Notes under the pieces: generated by a model | What the model saw: only the letters and a program-made list of their open reading frames with translations | Database searches by the model: none | Told to the model about the DNA's origin: nothing | Position numbers and translations under genes: made by a program | Shown here: positions 18,150 through 28,817 of the stretch, in pieces | How the letters are laid out: every line of letters begins with the position of its first letter | Position numbering within the stretch: the stretch's first letter is position 1 | Source: Gammaproteobacteria bacterium | GTDB lineage: Bacteria > Pseudomonadota > Gammaproteobacteria > JAADJB01 | Length of the DNA stretch: 64,000 nt | Direction of reading: 5' to 3' | Assembly (NCBI GenBank): GCA_013151035.1 | Contig: JAADJB010000023.1 | Span: 1-64,000 of the forward strand

Positions 18150-18301
18150 GTTCGTGGAACTCTTCGAGGGGACACAGCAGATAAAGCCTGCTATGTCCCC
18201 GGCCTGTGCCAGCCTAAAAATAGACACCGACCCGCATCACACATTGAACCGGGGACATAGCAAGGCTTTATCTGCTGTGTCCCCTTAAGCACGTACCACA
18301 G
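18150..18301. repeat. Palindromic repeat (BIME-like), copy 2
   Basis: Near-identical direct copy of 17356-17505: one substitution and a 2-base insertion over 150 bases. The similarity extends past the right end in degraded form (GGGGACCCTATTACGTCT, 18316-18333), matching the 3' end of the PEP-CTERM remnant next to copy 1. Confidence 0.92.
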
Positions 18302-18341
18302 ACCCAGAGATAAGCATGGGGACCCTATTACGTCTAAAAGC

Positions 18342-18941
18342 TTAGCCTTCTTCCAGCTTTTTGCGCCTTTCCTCGGTCTGTTTATAAAGCACATGCTTGA
18401 CCAGCAGCTCCTGCTCTTCATCACTTAAGTGGGCAAACTTCACCGCAACGCGATAAGGATGATCGGTATTATTGCTCGCATCGCAACTCACAACCGAACC
18501 AATACTCAACAAGCCTAGATAAGAAGGGAATAAAACAATCTTGATCTCCAGAAAATCATCCACCTTTTGCGGGGTAGCTGTACTAAAGGCTATACCATTG
18601 GCACTAATACTCACATCACAGGTGTTTTTTTCCGGTACTTCCAGTTCTTCAACCAGAAACATCCTTGCCAACATATTCAACTTACCATCCAGCGATTCCA
18701 GATAACGCGCCAGATCAGAAGATATATCACGAATAGAATGTAACAAGTGCCCCATCTGCCGAGAGGTTGCGGCAAAACTGGCAGCCGCAGTAAAGCGGTT
18801 AGGGACATCATTCTCCATCTTATCCAGATAGGCAGAGGCATCAACTGTTGATAGTTCTCTGTACTCCAGCACGACGCTATCATCAACCCGAAAAAATTCG
18901 CGGCGCTCATCAACCCCTTGTGTATCAGTATCTCCACTCAT
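18342..18941 (-). CDS. PilZ domain protein encoded with motAB
   Basis: A 199-residue cytoplasmic protein. The N-terminal RREFFRVDD carries the RxxxR signature of c-di-GMP-binding PilZ domains (Arg14 and Arg18). An insertion of about 85 residues, mostly helical, follows. The second motif is SISANGIAFS, in which Ser replaces the usual Asp/Asn before x-S-x-x-G. It starts 17 bases after motB, so it shares the stator operon. YcgR-type PilZ proteins brake flagellar stators, and a similar role is a reasonable inference. Because of the altered second motif, c-di-GMP binding is uncertain. Confidence 0.8.
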   Translation of the reverse strand: MSGDTDTQGVDERREFFRVDDSVVLEYRELSTVDASAYLDKMENDVPNRFTAAASFAATSRQMGHLLHSIRDISSDLARYLESLDGKLNMLARMFLVEELEVPEKNTCDVSISANGIAFSTATPQKVDDFLEIKIVLFPSYLGLLSIGSVVSCDASNNTDHPYRVAVKFAHLSDEEQELLVKHVLYKQTEERRKKLEEG

Positions 18942-18958
18942 ACATTGCCCCCATATTA

Positions 18959-20155
18959 TTATTGCATTTCATAATCACTATTATTTATAACATCACCGAG
19001 CCCGGTATCAATCATGGCACCTTCATCAATGAAGTCGCCCGTACCGTTCTCCAGCACAATCTCAACCCGACGATTCTTGGCACGACTTTCCCAATCCACA
19101 TTGGGCACCAATGGCATGGTCTCGGCATGACCTTCTATTAACAAACGCTCGGCAGGTATTGAAGAGGTTGCCAGGATCTCTTGCACCACCGAGACAGCAC
19201 GTGCAGCAGACAATTCCCAATTGGAACGAAAACGTTCATTATGAATAGGGATATCATCAGTGTGTCCCGCCACCACGATCTTGCCTTTGGATTTCATCAG
19301 CACATGAGTGACACGCGCCAAAATAGGTAGAAAATCATCTCTAAGCTCAGCCCGGGCGGATGGAAATGAGGCTTGTTCCTTGATCCGGATAATAATCTTC
19401 AATTGTTCAGTATCAACCTCAACGGCACCACTTTCAATATCCGATTTCAATGCGTTACGGATATCATCTGCATTCCGATCCAGTTTTTGTTGCTGTTCAC
19501 CGGCTTGCATAGACTCAAACTGTTCTACTGCCAGTTGCTTCTCCTGAGCCTGTTTACCTTCTAACTGCTCTATTGCAAACTTCTTTTCCTGTGACTGCTG
19601 AGCCTCCAGTGACGCAAGTGCATATTCCTTGTCACGCGGTGACATATTCTCCATCTGCTCTTGTGCAAACTGCTTGCCATGTGCCTGTATTGCCTCTAAT
19701 TGTTCAAGTATAGAACGCTTCTCATGCGCCTGGATATCTTCCAACTGTTCCAATGCATATGCCTTCTCATCGCCCTGACGTTTCCCACGATCCATCATAT
19801 CGCCTTCGCCCTCACGCGAAATCTTGTATTTGGAGGCACTCATATCCAGATGCTGCTTGAGATCATTAGTGGTGCTTTGACGCACCTCATTGAGCGGCGT
19901 AGGATCCGGTCGACCAGCACTGAACTCGGTTGCAATCACATTCACACCCTTAGGCGGTTCCTTAACCTTGATCTCACGCTGAACACCAAAGGCCTCCGAC
20001 ATGGAACCCGCCAGTTGTTTGAACTTTAATAAATCCATCTCAGAAAAAGACAGTAATAAGACAAAGAAACACATCAACAAGGACATGAGATCGGCAAAGG
20101 TCATCACCCATGCGGGCAAGCCTTCATCCGGTTTCTTGACAGGGACATCATCCAT
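18959..20155 (-). CDS. motB: Flagellar stator protein MotB/PomB with enlarged linker
   Basis: The peptidoglycan-anchored stator subunit. A short N-terminus (EGLPAWVMTFADLMSLLMCF) leads into one TM helix (about 20-38) carrying the ion-binding Asp (Asp22). A plug region follows. The C-terminal OmpA-like domain (about 255-380) contains AGHTDDIP and the NRRVEIVLE motif. It has 398 residues, compared with about 310-320 for PomB. The excess is a linker with six 15-residue tandem repeats (residues 130-219). It overlaps no neighbour: motA lies 13 bases upstream and the PilZ gene 17 bases downstream. Confidence 0.92.
   Translation of the reverse strand: MDDVPVKKPDEGLPAWVMTFADLMSLLMCFFVLLLSFSEMDLLKFKQLAGSMSEAFGVQREIKVKEPPKGVNVIATEFSAGRPDPTPLNEVRQSTTNDLKQHLDMSASKYKISREGEGDMMDRGKRQGDEKAYALEQLEDIQAHEKRSILEQLEAIQAHGKQFAQEQMENMSPRDKEYALASLEAQQSQEKKFAIEQLEGKQAQEKQLAVEQFESMQAGEQQQKLDRNADDIRNALKSDIESGAVEVDTEQLKIIIRIKEQASFPSARAELRDDFLPILARVTHVLMKSKGKIVVAGHTDDIPIHNERFRSNWELSAARAVSVVQEILATSSIPAERLLIEGHAETMPLVPNVDWESRAKNRRVEIVLENGTGDFIDEGAMIDTGLGDVINNSDYEMQ
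19499..19768 (-). repeat. Six tandem 45-bp repeats inside motB
   Basis: They encode residues 130-219 as six units of exactly 15 residues: EKAYALEQLEDIQAH, EKRSILEQLEAIQAH, GKQFAQEQMENMSPR, DKEYALASLEAQQSQ, EKKFAIEQLEGKQAQ, EKQLAVEQFESMQAG. The consensus is EKxxALEQLExxQAQ. A 15-residue period is the pentadecad (15/4), associated with slightly right-handed coiled coils. The units have diverged, so this is not a recent slippage expansion. Confidence 0.9.
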
Positions 20156-20168
20156 TTAACAACCCCAA

Positions 20169-20942
20169 TTAATCCGGTGCTTTAACATCGGCTTCACTAC
20201 TGCGTTGCTTACCCGGCAGGTAATTCTTCAACATCTCTTCAATAACGCGCGGGCTAACACCATCCTGAATACCATTAATAATATCCAGTACAATGGCCTT
20301 ATTCTTACGCTCTTCACCACTGCGATGCGCCAGCTTATCGGCAACAGGCAAGGCAAATACTGTTGCAATAATGGCACCATATAATGTTGTTAATAGTGCT
20401 ACTGCCATCGCCGGGCCAATCTGCTTGGGGTCATCCATATTAGATAACATCTGCACCAGACCAATCAGGGTACCGATCATCCCCATTGCAGGGGCTACAT
20501 CACCCATTGCCTTGAAGATCGCCTGCCCCAATTCATGGCGTTCAATGGTTAGATTGATATCCTTATTCAATAAGCCACGCACCAGACTACTGTCATGACC
20601 ATCCACACACAACTGTATCCCCTTACTCAAAAAGGGATTATCAACCTCCTGACGTTCCAGACTGAGAATGCCTTCTTTACGCGCCACATTGGCGAGCATC
20701 AGCCCCTCTTCAATCAGTTTTGCAGAATCAACGGGCTTGTGTAAAAAGGCATTCATTGCAACCTTGAAGGCACTCAGAAAATGAGGCAAGGGAAACTTAA
20801 TCAAGGTCACCAGAATAGTGCCACCGACTACAATTAATACTGATGCTGGATTAATAAAGAGGAGTACACTACCGCCAACAAAAATAGCACCAACGATAAT
20901 ACCAAAGGCACCCACCAAACCAATAAGCGTGGCTAGATCCAT
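20169..20942 (-). CDS. motA: Flagellar stator protein MotA/PomA
   Basis: The ion-channel subunit of the flagellar stator. Four TM helices are visible (about 5-22, 30-50, 150-170, 180-200). The large cytoplasmic loop carries charged residues that contact FliG, and KAMGDVAPAMGMIGTLIGLV is the MotA/TolQ signature. 257 residues, close to PomA. Whether it uses sodium or protons cannot be settled from this sequence. It is the first gene of motA-motB-pilZ. Confidence 0.95.
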   Translation of the reverse strand: MDLATLIGLVGAFGIIVGAIFVGGSVLLFINPASVLIVVGGTILVTLIKFPLPHFLSAFKVAMNAFLHKPVDSAKLIEEGLMLANVARKEGILSLERQEVDNPFLSKGIQLCVDGHDSSLVRGLLNKDINLTIERHELGQAIFKAMGDVAPAMGMIGTLIGLVQMLSNMDDPKQIGPAMAVALLTTLYGAIIATVFALPVADKLAHRSGEERKNKAIVLDIINGIQDGVSPRVIEEMLKNYLPGKQRSSEADVKAPD

Positions 20943-21032
20943 AAAAAAATCCTTTTATCTAAAATACTGAAGAGCCATATCCTGCAATATGAATCTCAGA
21001 AAACCATGAAAAAACGGGCTTAATCTGGCAAG

Positions 21033-23051
21033 CTAAATCTTGAACCGCCCGACCAATGTCTGTAATTCAACACCTAATCGTGCAAGTTCTTCATTGGCAG
21101 ATGCTATTTGTTGCGCCCCATTGGAAGTTTCATTAGCCATATCAGAGATATTGGTAATATTACGATTAACCTCTTCGGCCGTAGCACTCTGTTGTTCTGC
21201 GGCACTGGCAATCTGGGTACTCATATCATTGATACGCGAGACCGCTGTCGATATCACCGATAATGATGACCCCGCTTTAGTGGCCTGCTCAACCACCAAA
21301 TGAACCTCGGAACTACTTTGATTCATCACCTCCACTGCCTGGCGTGACCCGGCCTGGAGCTTGTTAATCACCTGATTAATCTCCTCTGTAGATTGTTGGG
21401 TACGACCTGCGAGGGTTCGCACCTCATCAGCAACCACGGCAAAACCACGACCCTGATCACCTGCACGAGCAGCCTCAATAGCTGCATTCAAAGCCAACAG
21501 ATTGGTTTGTTCAGCAATGCCTTTAATCACATCCAGCACGGTATTGATATTTTCACTATCCTGTTCCAGTTGATGAATGACACCCACCGCACCCTCAATT
21601 TGACCCGCCAACTGTTGTACCGCATTAATGGCATCATCAACCTGCTGACGACCTTCGGCTGTCTCTGCATTAGCCTCCTCAGCGGCCTGTGCGGTACCTG
21701 TAATATTTCTACTCACCTCATGCACAGTCGCACTCATCTCGTTCATTGCCGTAGCAACCTGTTCTGTCTGTGCCTGCTGTTCATAGATATTTTGCCCGGT
21801 CTGTTCAGTAATGGCTGTGAGATCCTCAACCGAACGACCAATATGTTCCGATGATCCACCAATATCTTGCACAATACCCCGCAAACTATTCTTCATATCA
21901 TTAATGGCATGAGTCAAATCAGCCAGTTCATCATGCCCTTTTACCTCCAGATCATCCCCAGTAAGGTCGCCTGAGGCAATGGCCTTGGCACGCGCCACTG
22001 CCGTTTGTAGTGGCACACTGATCATACGACTCACCACGATAGAGACAAATATGCCGGCAACAAGCGCTAATAATGCACCAGCGATCATAACGGTTTTCAT
22101 CTGTGCCGTTTCACCCTCCAGCACAGATTTATCAACACTAGCCAACTGATTCTGTGAGACACGCATATCCTCAAGAATAGTCATAATAGCCTTTGCCTTG
22201 GGAGCGGCTTTACTGCCTAACCAGTAATTAGCCAGATTCCAGTCTTTATTACGACGCAATTCAAACATTTTAGCGGGTAGGGAAGCAAACTCTTTACGCG
22301 TATTTTCATAAATACGCCATTGTTCTTCCTGCCGACCACTAAACAGATCTGTTATATCCGATATTTGCTCAAAGCGTGCCTCATTAACCTCCCACTTAGC
22401 CAGGAATTTATCAGCAAAAGCGGCATCACCAGAAAGTAAATAGGCACGAATATTCGCCAGGCCTATGGCGAAAGAACCACGGCTATCCGCCAGCAATTTT
22501 AATAAACGCTTACGTTCCGGTGTTACCTCCATATCAGATTCATCATCAATAATAGTACTGATCGCCATAAGAATCTTTGCCGCCCGTGGTGCCGCCTCGG
22601 TAAGCAATAAATTCAGCGCAGGGACATTAGCCGGTGTATGAGCAATAGCCTCAACCTCCTGTTGAGCCTTCCGCAATTCACCCACCAAGCGTTTCATATC
22701 ATCAAGTTTTTTAATATTACCCGGATCAGTCCATGCACGGGAGAAATCATTCATCTCGACCAATGCGGCATCAATCAGGTCCCAACCACGTAAACGCTCG
22801 GCCTTGAATTTTTCGGCAGCCTGCGGATTTTTGCCCAGAATCATATAACCACGCAGACCGGCGAGAGAAAGATGAACACCATCAGCCAGTTGCATACCTG
22901 CCATCACTGTTGGCAGACGCAGATCAATCAACCGATGCTCAATACTGGAGACATTATTTAACTTTACAATATTATTAACCGACATAACGGCAACTAACGC
23001 CAACACAACACCAAATCCAACGAATAATTTATTCTGAATACTCAACTTCAT
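21033..23051 (-). CDS. Methyl-accepting chemotaxis protein
   Basis: A transmembrane chemoreceptor. TM1 (about 10-30) is followed by a large, mostly helical periplasmic region (about 31-322, of the size and style of a helical bimodular HBM sensor). TM2 (about 325-347), a HAMP segment and the signalling domain follow. The hairpin tip contains [20 protein letters not shown] and [16 protein letters not shown] chose ATG at 23051 with GGGGA upstream, over a GTG 18 bases earlier that lacks a site. 672 residues. No C-terminal CheR-binding pentapeptide is present. The ligand is unknown. It sits 90 bases upstream of motA on the same strand. Confidence 0.93.
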   Translation of the reverse strand: MKLSIQNKLFVGFGVVLALVAVMSVNNIVKLNNVSSIEHRLIDLRLPTVMAGMQLADGVHLSLAGLRGYMILGKNPQAAEKFKAERLRGWDLIDAALVEMNDFSRAWTDPGNIKKLDDMKRLVGELRKAQQEVEAIAHTPANVPALNLLLTEAAPRAAKILMAISTIIDDESDMEVTPERKRLLKLLADSRGSFAIGLANIRAYLLSGDAAFADKFLAKWEVNEARFEQISDITDLFSGRQEEQWRIYENTRKEFASLPAKMFELRRNKDWNLANYWLGSKAAPKAKAIMTILEDMRVSQNQLASVDKSVLEGETAQMKTVMIAGALLALVAGIFVSIVVSRMISVPLQTAVARAKAIASGDLTGDDLEVKGHDELADLTHAINDMKNSLRGIVQDIGGSSEHIGRSVEDLTAITEQTGQNIYEQQAQTEQVATAMNEMSATVHEVSRNITGTAQAAEEANAETAEGRQQVDDAINAVQQLAGQIEGAVGVIHQLEQDSENINTVLDVIKGIAEQTNLLALNAAIEAARAGDQGRGFAVVADEVRTLAGRTQQSTEEINQVINKLQAGSRQAVEVMNQSSSEVHLVVEQATKAGSSLSVISTAVSRINDMSTQIASAAEQQSATAEEVNRNITNISDMANETSNGAQQIASANEELARLGVELQTLVGRFKI

Positions 23052-23145
23052 ATTAAATAATATCCCCACGTAATAATAGCTTTTGAAAACCGCAAAAAGC
23101 GATTGTCACAAGATAAAACTAACTCAGCTAAATGTCCATACCTTA

Positions 23146-25722
23146 TTACCCCTTATCAAACACTAATTGCTCCCCATCCAGGCTCACATGGATATGATCA
23201 CCAGCGGCAAACTCACCCGACAATAACGCCTGTGCCAGGCTGTTCTCAAGTCGATTCTGTATCACACGTTTTAATGGCCGCGCTCCATAGACCGGATCAA
23301 AACCGGCATCACCGATGCTATCCAGTACTGCCTCATCCAGATCAATCTCAATATCATGTTCAGCCAAACGGCTACGCAGACCCGCCAATTGAATATCAGT
23401 AATAGCCCGAATCTGCTCACGCAACAAGGGATGGAATACCACTAAGTCATCAATACGATTAATAAATTCAGGGCGGAAGTGATTACCCACCACCTCCAGC
23501 ACGGCAGACTTCATGGTCTGATAATTACCCTCTCCAGCCAACTCCTGAATCTGTTGACTACCGAGATTGGAGGTCATTACAATCACCGTATTACGAAAAT
23601 CCACCGTACGACCATGCCCATCGGTCAGACGACCATCATCCAATACCTGTAACAATACGTTAAACACATCGGGATGTGCCTTTTCCACCTCATCCAGCAA
23701 CACCACCGAATAAGGTTTACGCCGTACTGCCTCGGTTAGATAACCACCTTCCTCATAACCGACATAACCCGGAGGGGCTCCGATTAGGCGCGCCACCGAA
23801 TGTTTTTCCATGAATTCAGACATATCCACCCGCACCATTGCCTCTTCCGTATCAAACAAAAAGGCAGCAAGAGCATTGGTCAGTTCCGTTTTACCCACAC
23901 CGGTCGGCCCTAAAAACAAAAAGGAACCATTCGGACGTTTGGGATCAGACAAACCCGCGCGCGAACGACGAATAGCATTAGAGACAATTTCTACCGCCTC
24001 GTCCTGACCCACCACACGTTTATGTAACTCATCCTCCATGCGCAGTAACTTGCTACGTTCACCCTCTAACATGCGGGTAACAGGGATACCTGTCCACTTC
24101 GACACCACCTCAGCGATCTCTTCCTCACTCACCTTATTGCGCAATAATTTCATATCGTGCATCTCTGCCTGAGAGGCCATATCCAGCTGCTTCTCCAGAT
24201 CCGGGATACGACCATATTGCAACTCAGACATACGCGTCAGATCACCGGCACGACGTGCCGTTTCCAGCTCCTTACGCGCAGTCTCCAGTTCACCCTTAAT
24301 ATGATGCGTACCCTGTACGGCTGCCTTTTCTGCCTTCCATATTTCTTCCAGATCAGAAAACTCACGGCTCAGACTGCTAATTTCGTCCTCCAGTATGGCT
24401 AAACGTTTGAGTGAACCTTCATCATCTTCCTTACGCAAAGCCTCACGCTCAATCTTCAGCTGAATCAGACGACGTTCCTGTCGATCCATCTCCTCTGGCT
24501 TGGAGTCAATTTCCATACGAATCCGACTGGCCGCCTCATCAATCAGGTCAATCGCCTTATCCGGTAACTGACGGTCGGTAATATAACGCTGTGATAAGGT
24601 CGTCGCCGCAACAATCGCAGGGTCGGTAATATCGACACCATGATGTACCTCATAGCGTTCCTTCAAACCACGCAGAATAGCGATGGTATCCTCGGCACTG
24701 GGTTCATCCACCAGCACCTTCTGGAAACGACGTTCAAGTGCCGCATCCTTCTCGACATACTGGCGGTATTCATCCAACGTAGTCGCCCCGACACAATGTA
24801 ACTCACCGCGTGCCAACGCAGGTTTCAACATATTACCCGCGTCCATAGCTCCCTCGGCCTTACCCGCACCAACCATGGTATGTAGCTCATCAATAAACAG
24901 AATAACCTGCCCTTCCTGCTTGGCAAGATCATTCAACACGGCCTTGAGACGTTCCTCAAACTCACCACGAAACTTGGCACCGGCAATTAGCGATCCCATG
25001 TCCATAGACAACAAACGCTTGCCCTTCATTCCTTCAGGCACCTCACCATTAACAATACGCTGCGCCAGACCTTCGATAATAGCGGTCTTGCCGACACCCG
25101 GTTCACCGATCAATACCGGGTTATTCTTGGTGCGACGCTGCAACACCTGAATAGTACGTCGAATCTCATCATCACGACCAATGACCGGATCCAGCTTGCC
25201 CTGTTCGGCACGTTCGGTCATATCAATGGTGTATTTTTCCAGCGCCTGGCGTTGATCCTCCGCATTGGGATTATCAACCTTTTGACCACCCCGTAGATTT
25301 TCAATGGCCATCTCAAGTGATTTTTTCTCCGCACCTGCCTTCGTCAGCAAATCGCTTACCGCTGATTTAATACCTAACAAGGCGAGCACAAATAGTTCGC
25401 TGGAGATATATTGATCCTTGCGTTTTTGTGCCAGCTTATCGGTCATATTTAATACACGGGTCAGATCATTGGATATACTGACATCCCCATCTGTACCCGA
25501 AACCTGGGGCAGATTATCCAACAACTCACCTAAATGTGAACGCAATAGATTAATATTAACACTCGCCTGCATTAGCAGATGACGCACACTGCCTCCTTCC
25601 TGATCCAGCAACGCCACCATGACATGAACCGGATCAATCATGGCATGATCACGCCCGACAGCCAGACTCTGGGCATCAGCCAGAGCCAATTGAAATTTAC
25701 TGGTTAATTTATCCATCCGCAT
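23146..25722 (-). CDS. clpB: ATP-dependent disaggregase ClpB
   Basis: A Hsp100 chaperone that reactivates aggregated proteins with DnaK. The N-domain (1-150) precedes NBD1 with Walker A GEPGVGKT (about 206-213). The coiled-coil middle domain (about 410-525) is followed by NBD2 with Walker [10 protein letters not shown] (about 606) and arginine-finger region. 858 residues is the full-length form. An internal start for ClpB-short may exist but was not identified. A sigma-32 promoter precedes it. Confidence 0.98.
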   Translation of the reverse strand: MRMDKLTSKFQLALADAQSLAVGRDHAMIDPVHVMVALLDQEGGSVRHLLMQASVNINLLRSHLGELLDNLPQVSGTDGDVSISNDLTRVLNMTDKLAQKRKDQYISSELFVLALLGIKSAVSDLLTKAGAEKKSLEMAIENLRGGQKVDNPNAEDQRQALEKYTIDMTERAEQGKLDPVIGRDDEIRRTIQVLQRRTKNNPVLIGEPGVGKTAIIEGLAQRIVNGEVPEGMKGKRLLSMDMGSLIAGAKFRGEFEERLKAVLNDLAKQEGQVILFIDELHTMVGAGKAEGAMDAGNMLKPALARGELHCVGATTLDEYRQYVEKDAALERRFQKVLVDEPSAEDTIAILRGLKERYEVHHGVDITDPAIVAATTLSQRYITDRQLPDKAIDLIDEAASRIRMEIDSKPEEMDRQERRLIQLKIEREALRKEDDEGSLKRLAILEDEISSLSREFSDLEEIWKAEKAAVQGTHHIKGELETARKELETARRAGDLTRMSELQYGRIPDLEKQLDMASQAEMHDMKLLRNKVSEEEIAEVVSKWTGIPVTRMLEGERSKLLRMEDELHKRVVGQDEAVEIVSNAIRRSRAGLSDPKRPNGSFLFLGPTGVGKTELTNALAAFLFDTEEAMVRVDMSEFMEKHSVARLIGAPPGYVGYEEGGYLTEAVRRKPYSVVLLDEVEKAHPDVFNVLLQVLDDGRLTDGHGRTVDFRNTVIVMTSNLGSQQIQELAGEGNYQTMKSAVLEVVGNHFRPEFINRIDDLVVFHPLLREQIRAITDIQLAGLRSRLAEHDIEIDLDEAVLDSIGDAGFDPVYGARPLKRVIQNRLENSLAQALLSGEFAAGDHIHVSLDGEQLVFDKG

Positions 25723-25753
25723 GTTTGCTTCCTCTCAATAGCTATTATCTATA

Positions 25754-25781
25754 AGATAGGGGCGAAATTGAGAAATTCAAG
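25754..25781 (-). promoter_or_regulatory. Sigma-32 (heat shock) promoter of clpB
   Basis: On the minus strand CTTGAA (-35, 25776-25781) and CCCCTATCT (-10, 25754-25762) are spaced by 13 bp, close to the RpoH consensus CTTGAAA-N13-15-CCCCATNT. It lies 32 bases upstream of the clpB start and within 12 bases of the divergent sensor kinase start. Confidence 0.8.
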
Positions 25782-25791
25782 GATTTAATAT

Positions 25792-27933
25792 ATGGATCAG
25801 CAGAGTAACTCACCGAGTCATATGAAAAATGATTTTCATATCCCATGGTGGAAAAGCCTTGTCTTCAGGATCCCTGTTGCATCGCTCTTGCTGGTTATGC
25901 TTCTGATATCCATCTCTTATGCCGCACTGTATCAGGTCACTCGACCCAATCTTGAAAAAACAGCGAACACATTATACGCCGAATCAGGTGAACGCCTGAT
26001 TGCCTCTATCTATCAACAAACAGCAATTGCATCAACCCTAGCCAGGACTATTGCCAATGTTATGAGTCAATTGCCAAAAAACAGCAAACAGATTAAAGAG
26101 ATATTTCCGCAACTACTTCAGGTCGACAAGGAGTTTAACCCCTACATCGCTGGAGGTGGCATGTGGCCTGAACCCAGGTTATTCACCCCCGATACAGAAC
26201 GTTCCAGCTTTTTCTGGGGCAAGGACAAACAAGGAAACGCCTATTTCGTTAATGATTACAATAACCCTGATGGCCCCGGTTATCATCATGAAGAATGGTA
26301 CGTTCCTGTCAGACATCTACCCAGGGACGGTGTCTACTGGTCCAGAGCATATACAGACCCCTACACCAGGCAACCGATGATCACCGTCTCTGCTCCCATG
26401 TACCGCAAAGAGGCATTTTATGGCGTGGTCACAATTGATCTTTATCTGGGCAGATTACAACAATTATTAATCGAATCATCCCTGATCTTCAATGGCTATT
26501 CATTTATCATTGACAGAAATAATTATTTTGTTGGCAAACCACCTGATAAATTACTAAGCCAATCCCCTACTGATTCCTTATTTGATGTAATCACTATTAT
26601 CCCCGGGGCTCAGGATATATTACAGGCAATCAATACCTATAGAGCAAAACAAATACAAACATCACTAACATCGAATAACACACTGATGGAAACTGCCCGA
26701 TTAATCACGCAGGAAAGTCCCGGCATTGATACTAATGAGGCCTATTTTATTGCCTCACATCTAACTAGTGCCCATCCGGAAAACTACTTTGAGAACCATC
26801 TCATCAACTCTTTATCCATTGCCAATAATTCCAGGGATGTCAATTTATTTGAACTACCCGGACTCAACTGGACTCTTGTCACCGTTGCGCCAACAGCATT
26901 TAAAGATTCGTCATTCACAGCTATCGTCAAGATGAATTTTATCACGCAGTTGGTTGGTATTATCTTTGTTTCAATTATTGGTTTTATCTTACTGCAAGGC
27001 GCACTCATTCAACCACTGGACAAGATAACCCGAATACTGCGAACATCAACCAATGATGAACAAAAAACAATAATTATCAACCAGAAAAACGAATTAGGCG
27101 CTATCGCATTCTGGCATAATCGATATGTATTGGAAAAAAGCCAACTCAACCTCTCTCTCAATAAAAAGGTAAAGGCGCGGACAGCAGAGCTACAAATAGC
27201 CAAAGAGGAAGCGGAACAGGCAAACAAGGGGAAAAGCCGTTTCCTTGCCAATATGTCACATGAATTACGCACCCCTATGCACGGCATTCTTGGCTATACA
27301 GACCTGTGCCTGCATCAGGATCAGAATAAAAAAACCAGAGAATTCCTTGGCCATATCAAGAGTAGTGCCATTCGCCTGACAGGACTACTCAATGACCTGC
27401 TTGATCTGGCAAAACTAGAAGCTGGAAAAACCGAGCCTTCTTTTAATAAGAACGATCTTACCCAGCTGGTGCATCAGTGCATCACTGAAGTACACACCCT
27501 CAGTAACGATAAAAAAATAAATATAACAGTCAATACCGATCAATCCGTCACCGGCCTGTTCGACAAAAAATTAATGATTCAGGTTGTCATCAATTTGTTA
27601 TCTAATGCTATTAAATTCAGCCCGGAAAATAGTTGCATAAAGATCAATATCGAGACAGTCAGTGAGCGACTCAATAATAAAGAACAAATAGTTCTAAAAC
27701 TCAGCGTAATAGATCAGGGTATTGGCATCCCCGAAAACGAACTAAAAACGGTTTTCGATAAATTCGTCCAGAGCAGTAATACTAAAACAAAGGCGGGGGG
27801 TACCGGGCTAGGTTTACCTATTGCCAGGGAAATACTCAATATTCACAAAGGAAGGATATGGGCAGAAAGCCCGGTTGAGCAAGATACCGGCACAGCATTC
27901 CATCTAGTAATACCAGCATTAATGCAGGGTTGA
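25792..27933 (+). CDS. Cache-domain sensor histidine kinase
   Basis: A 713-residue membrane kinase. TM1 (about 24-47) precedes a large periplasmic sensor of double-Cache type (about 50-375, with WYVPVRHLPRDGVYWSRAYT-like ligand-pocket segments). TM2 (about 385-405) and a HAMP-like linker follow. The HisKA domain has FLANMSHELRTPMHGI with the phosphorylated His490. The HATPase carries NLLSNAIKFSP (N box), DQGIGIP (G1) and GGTGLGLPIAREI (G2). No response regulator is encoded beside it, so its partner is elsewhere. It runs divergent from clpB and overlaps the convergent ZIP gene by 15 bases. Confidence 0.93.
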   Translation: MDQQSNSPSHMKNDFHIPWWKSLVFRIPVASLLLVMLLISISYAALYQVTRPNLEKTANTLYAESGERLIASIYQQTAIASTLARTIANVMSQLPKNSKQIKEIFPQLLQVDKEFNPYIAGGGMWPEPRLFTPDTERSSFFWGKDKQGNAYFVNDYNNPDGPGYHHEEWYVPVRHLPRDGVYWSRAYTDPYTRQPMITVSAPMYRKEAFYGVVTIDLYLGRLQQLLIESSLIFNGYSFIIDRNNYFVGKPPDKLLSQSPTDSLFDVITIIPGAQDILQAINTYRAKQIQTSLTSNNTLMETARLITQESPGIDTNEAYFIASHLTSAHPENYFENHLINSLSIANNSRDVNLFELPGLNWTLVTVAPTAFKDSSFTAIVKMNFITQLVGIIFVSIIGFILLQGALIQPLDKITRILRTSTNDEQKTIIINQKNELGAIAFWHNRYVLEKSQLNLSLNKKVKARTAELQIAKEEAEQANKGKSRFLANMSHELRTPMHGILGYTDLCLHQDQNKKTREFLGHIKSSAIRLTGLLNDLLDLAKLEAGKTEPSFNKNDLTQLVHQCITEVHTLSNDKKINITVNTDQSVTGLFDKKLMIQVVINLLSNAIKFSPENSCIKINIETVSERLNNKEQIVLKLSVIDQGIGIPENELKTVFDKFVQSSNTKTKAGGTGLGLPIAREILNIHKGRIWAESPVEQDTGTAFHLVIPALMQG

Positions 27934-28713
27934 ATGGGTAAAATAAATCACCAACACACCCAGGGTAATTAATGACACCTGCTGCACTGTCGCACTCAAC
28001 TGCACACGTTTATGCAAACCCGGAATAAGATCAGCCACAGCAATATAGATAAAACTGGAGGCGGCAATGGCTAATATATAAGGCAGCGCAGCCTGTGCAT
28101 CCAGCAGGCTATAATAGGCTATCACCGCACCAACCAGGGTAGCCAGACTTGCCAGCATATTGTAAACCAGCGCCTTCATTCTGGAATAACCACTGTGCAA
28201 CAATATTGCAAAGTCACCCACCTCTTGCGGTATCTCATGTGCCGCCACCGCCATACTGGTCACAACACCCAGATGAATATCGGTCAAAAAGGCAGCGGCG
28301 ATGAGAATACCGTCCACCAGATTATGGATACCATCACCTACCAGAATCATCACACCCGTAGCCGATTTACGTGCCTGTTCATGTTCATCCGCACCATGAA
28401 CCTCACAGTGCTCTGCATGACAATGCCGCCACAACACCATCTTTTCCAACAGAAAAAACCCTAACAAACCAATCAATACACTCCCCGTAATCAGGTGAAA
28501 ATCTTCAACCCCGGGCGATCCCAGCGCATGTGGCAATAAACCCAGAAAGGCCGCACCAAGCAATGCACCAATGGCAAAACTAACAAAATGAGGGAGCAAC
28601 CGGGTACGCAGATTTTCTGGAAACAGGAGGAATAGCGAGGCCGCAGCCACACTTAACAGACCACCCAATAGGGAAAATAACAGGATCCAGGATAAGATCG
28701 GCATGGTTGACAC
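27919..28713 (-). CDS. ZIP family metal transporter
   Basis: An inner membrane divalent metal importer of the ZIP/SLC39 family, with eight predicted TM helices over 264 residues. A histidine-rich cytoplasmic loop (HCHAEHCEVHGADEHEQ, about 97-113) lies between TM3 and TM4. TM4 carries GDGIHNLVDGI and TM5 AAHEIPQEVGDFAIL, the metal-coordinating HNxxD and HEIPxE motifs. The EVGD form resembles the LIV-1-like branch. The substrate is likely Zn2+ or another divalent metal. No metalloregulator site was recognised. Confidence 0.92.
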   Translation of the reverse strand: MSTMPILSWILLFSLLGGLLSVAAASLFLLFPENLRTRLLPHFVSFAIGALLGAAFLGLLPHALGSPGVEDFHLITGSVLIGLLGFFLLEKMVLWRHCHAEHCEVHGADEHEQARKSATGVMILVGDGIHNLVDGILIAAAFLTDIHLGVVTSMAVAAHEIPQEVGDFAILLHSGYSRMKALVYNMLASLATLVGAVIAYYSLLDAQAALPYILAIAASSFIYIAVADLIPGLHKRVQLSATVQQVSLITLGVLVIYFTHSTLH

Positions 28714-28817
28714 TCAAATCAATTAAAAACAAGAGGGAAATAATACGCAGAGTATAAAGCATTCCACCACAGATTTTTAATCATTAAATATTTTTTATTG
28801 CTGCCCCGTTAACTCAA

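Noticed and set aside
17979-18424. Two minus-strand frames of 77-82 residues in the repeat region (17979-18227, 18191-18424).
   Set aside because: Both lie in BIME copy 2, copy F and the PilZ 3' end. They have no start signals or family.
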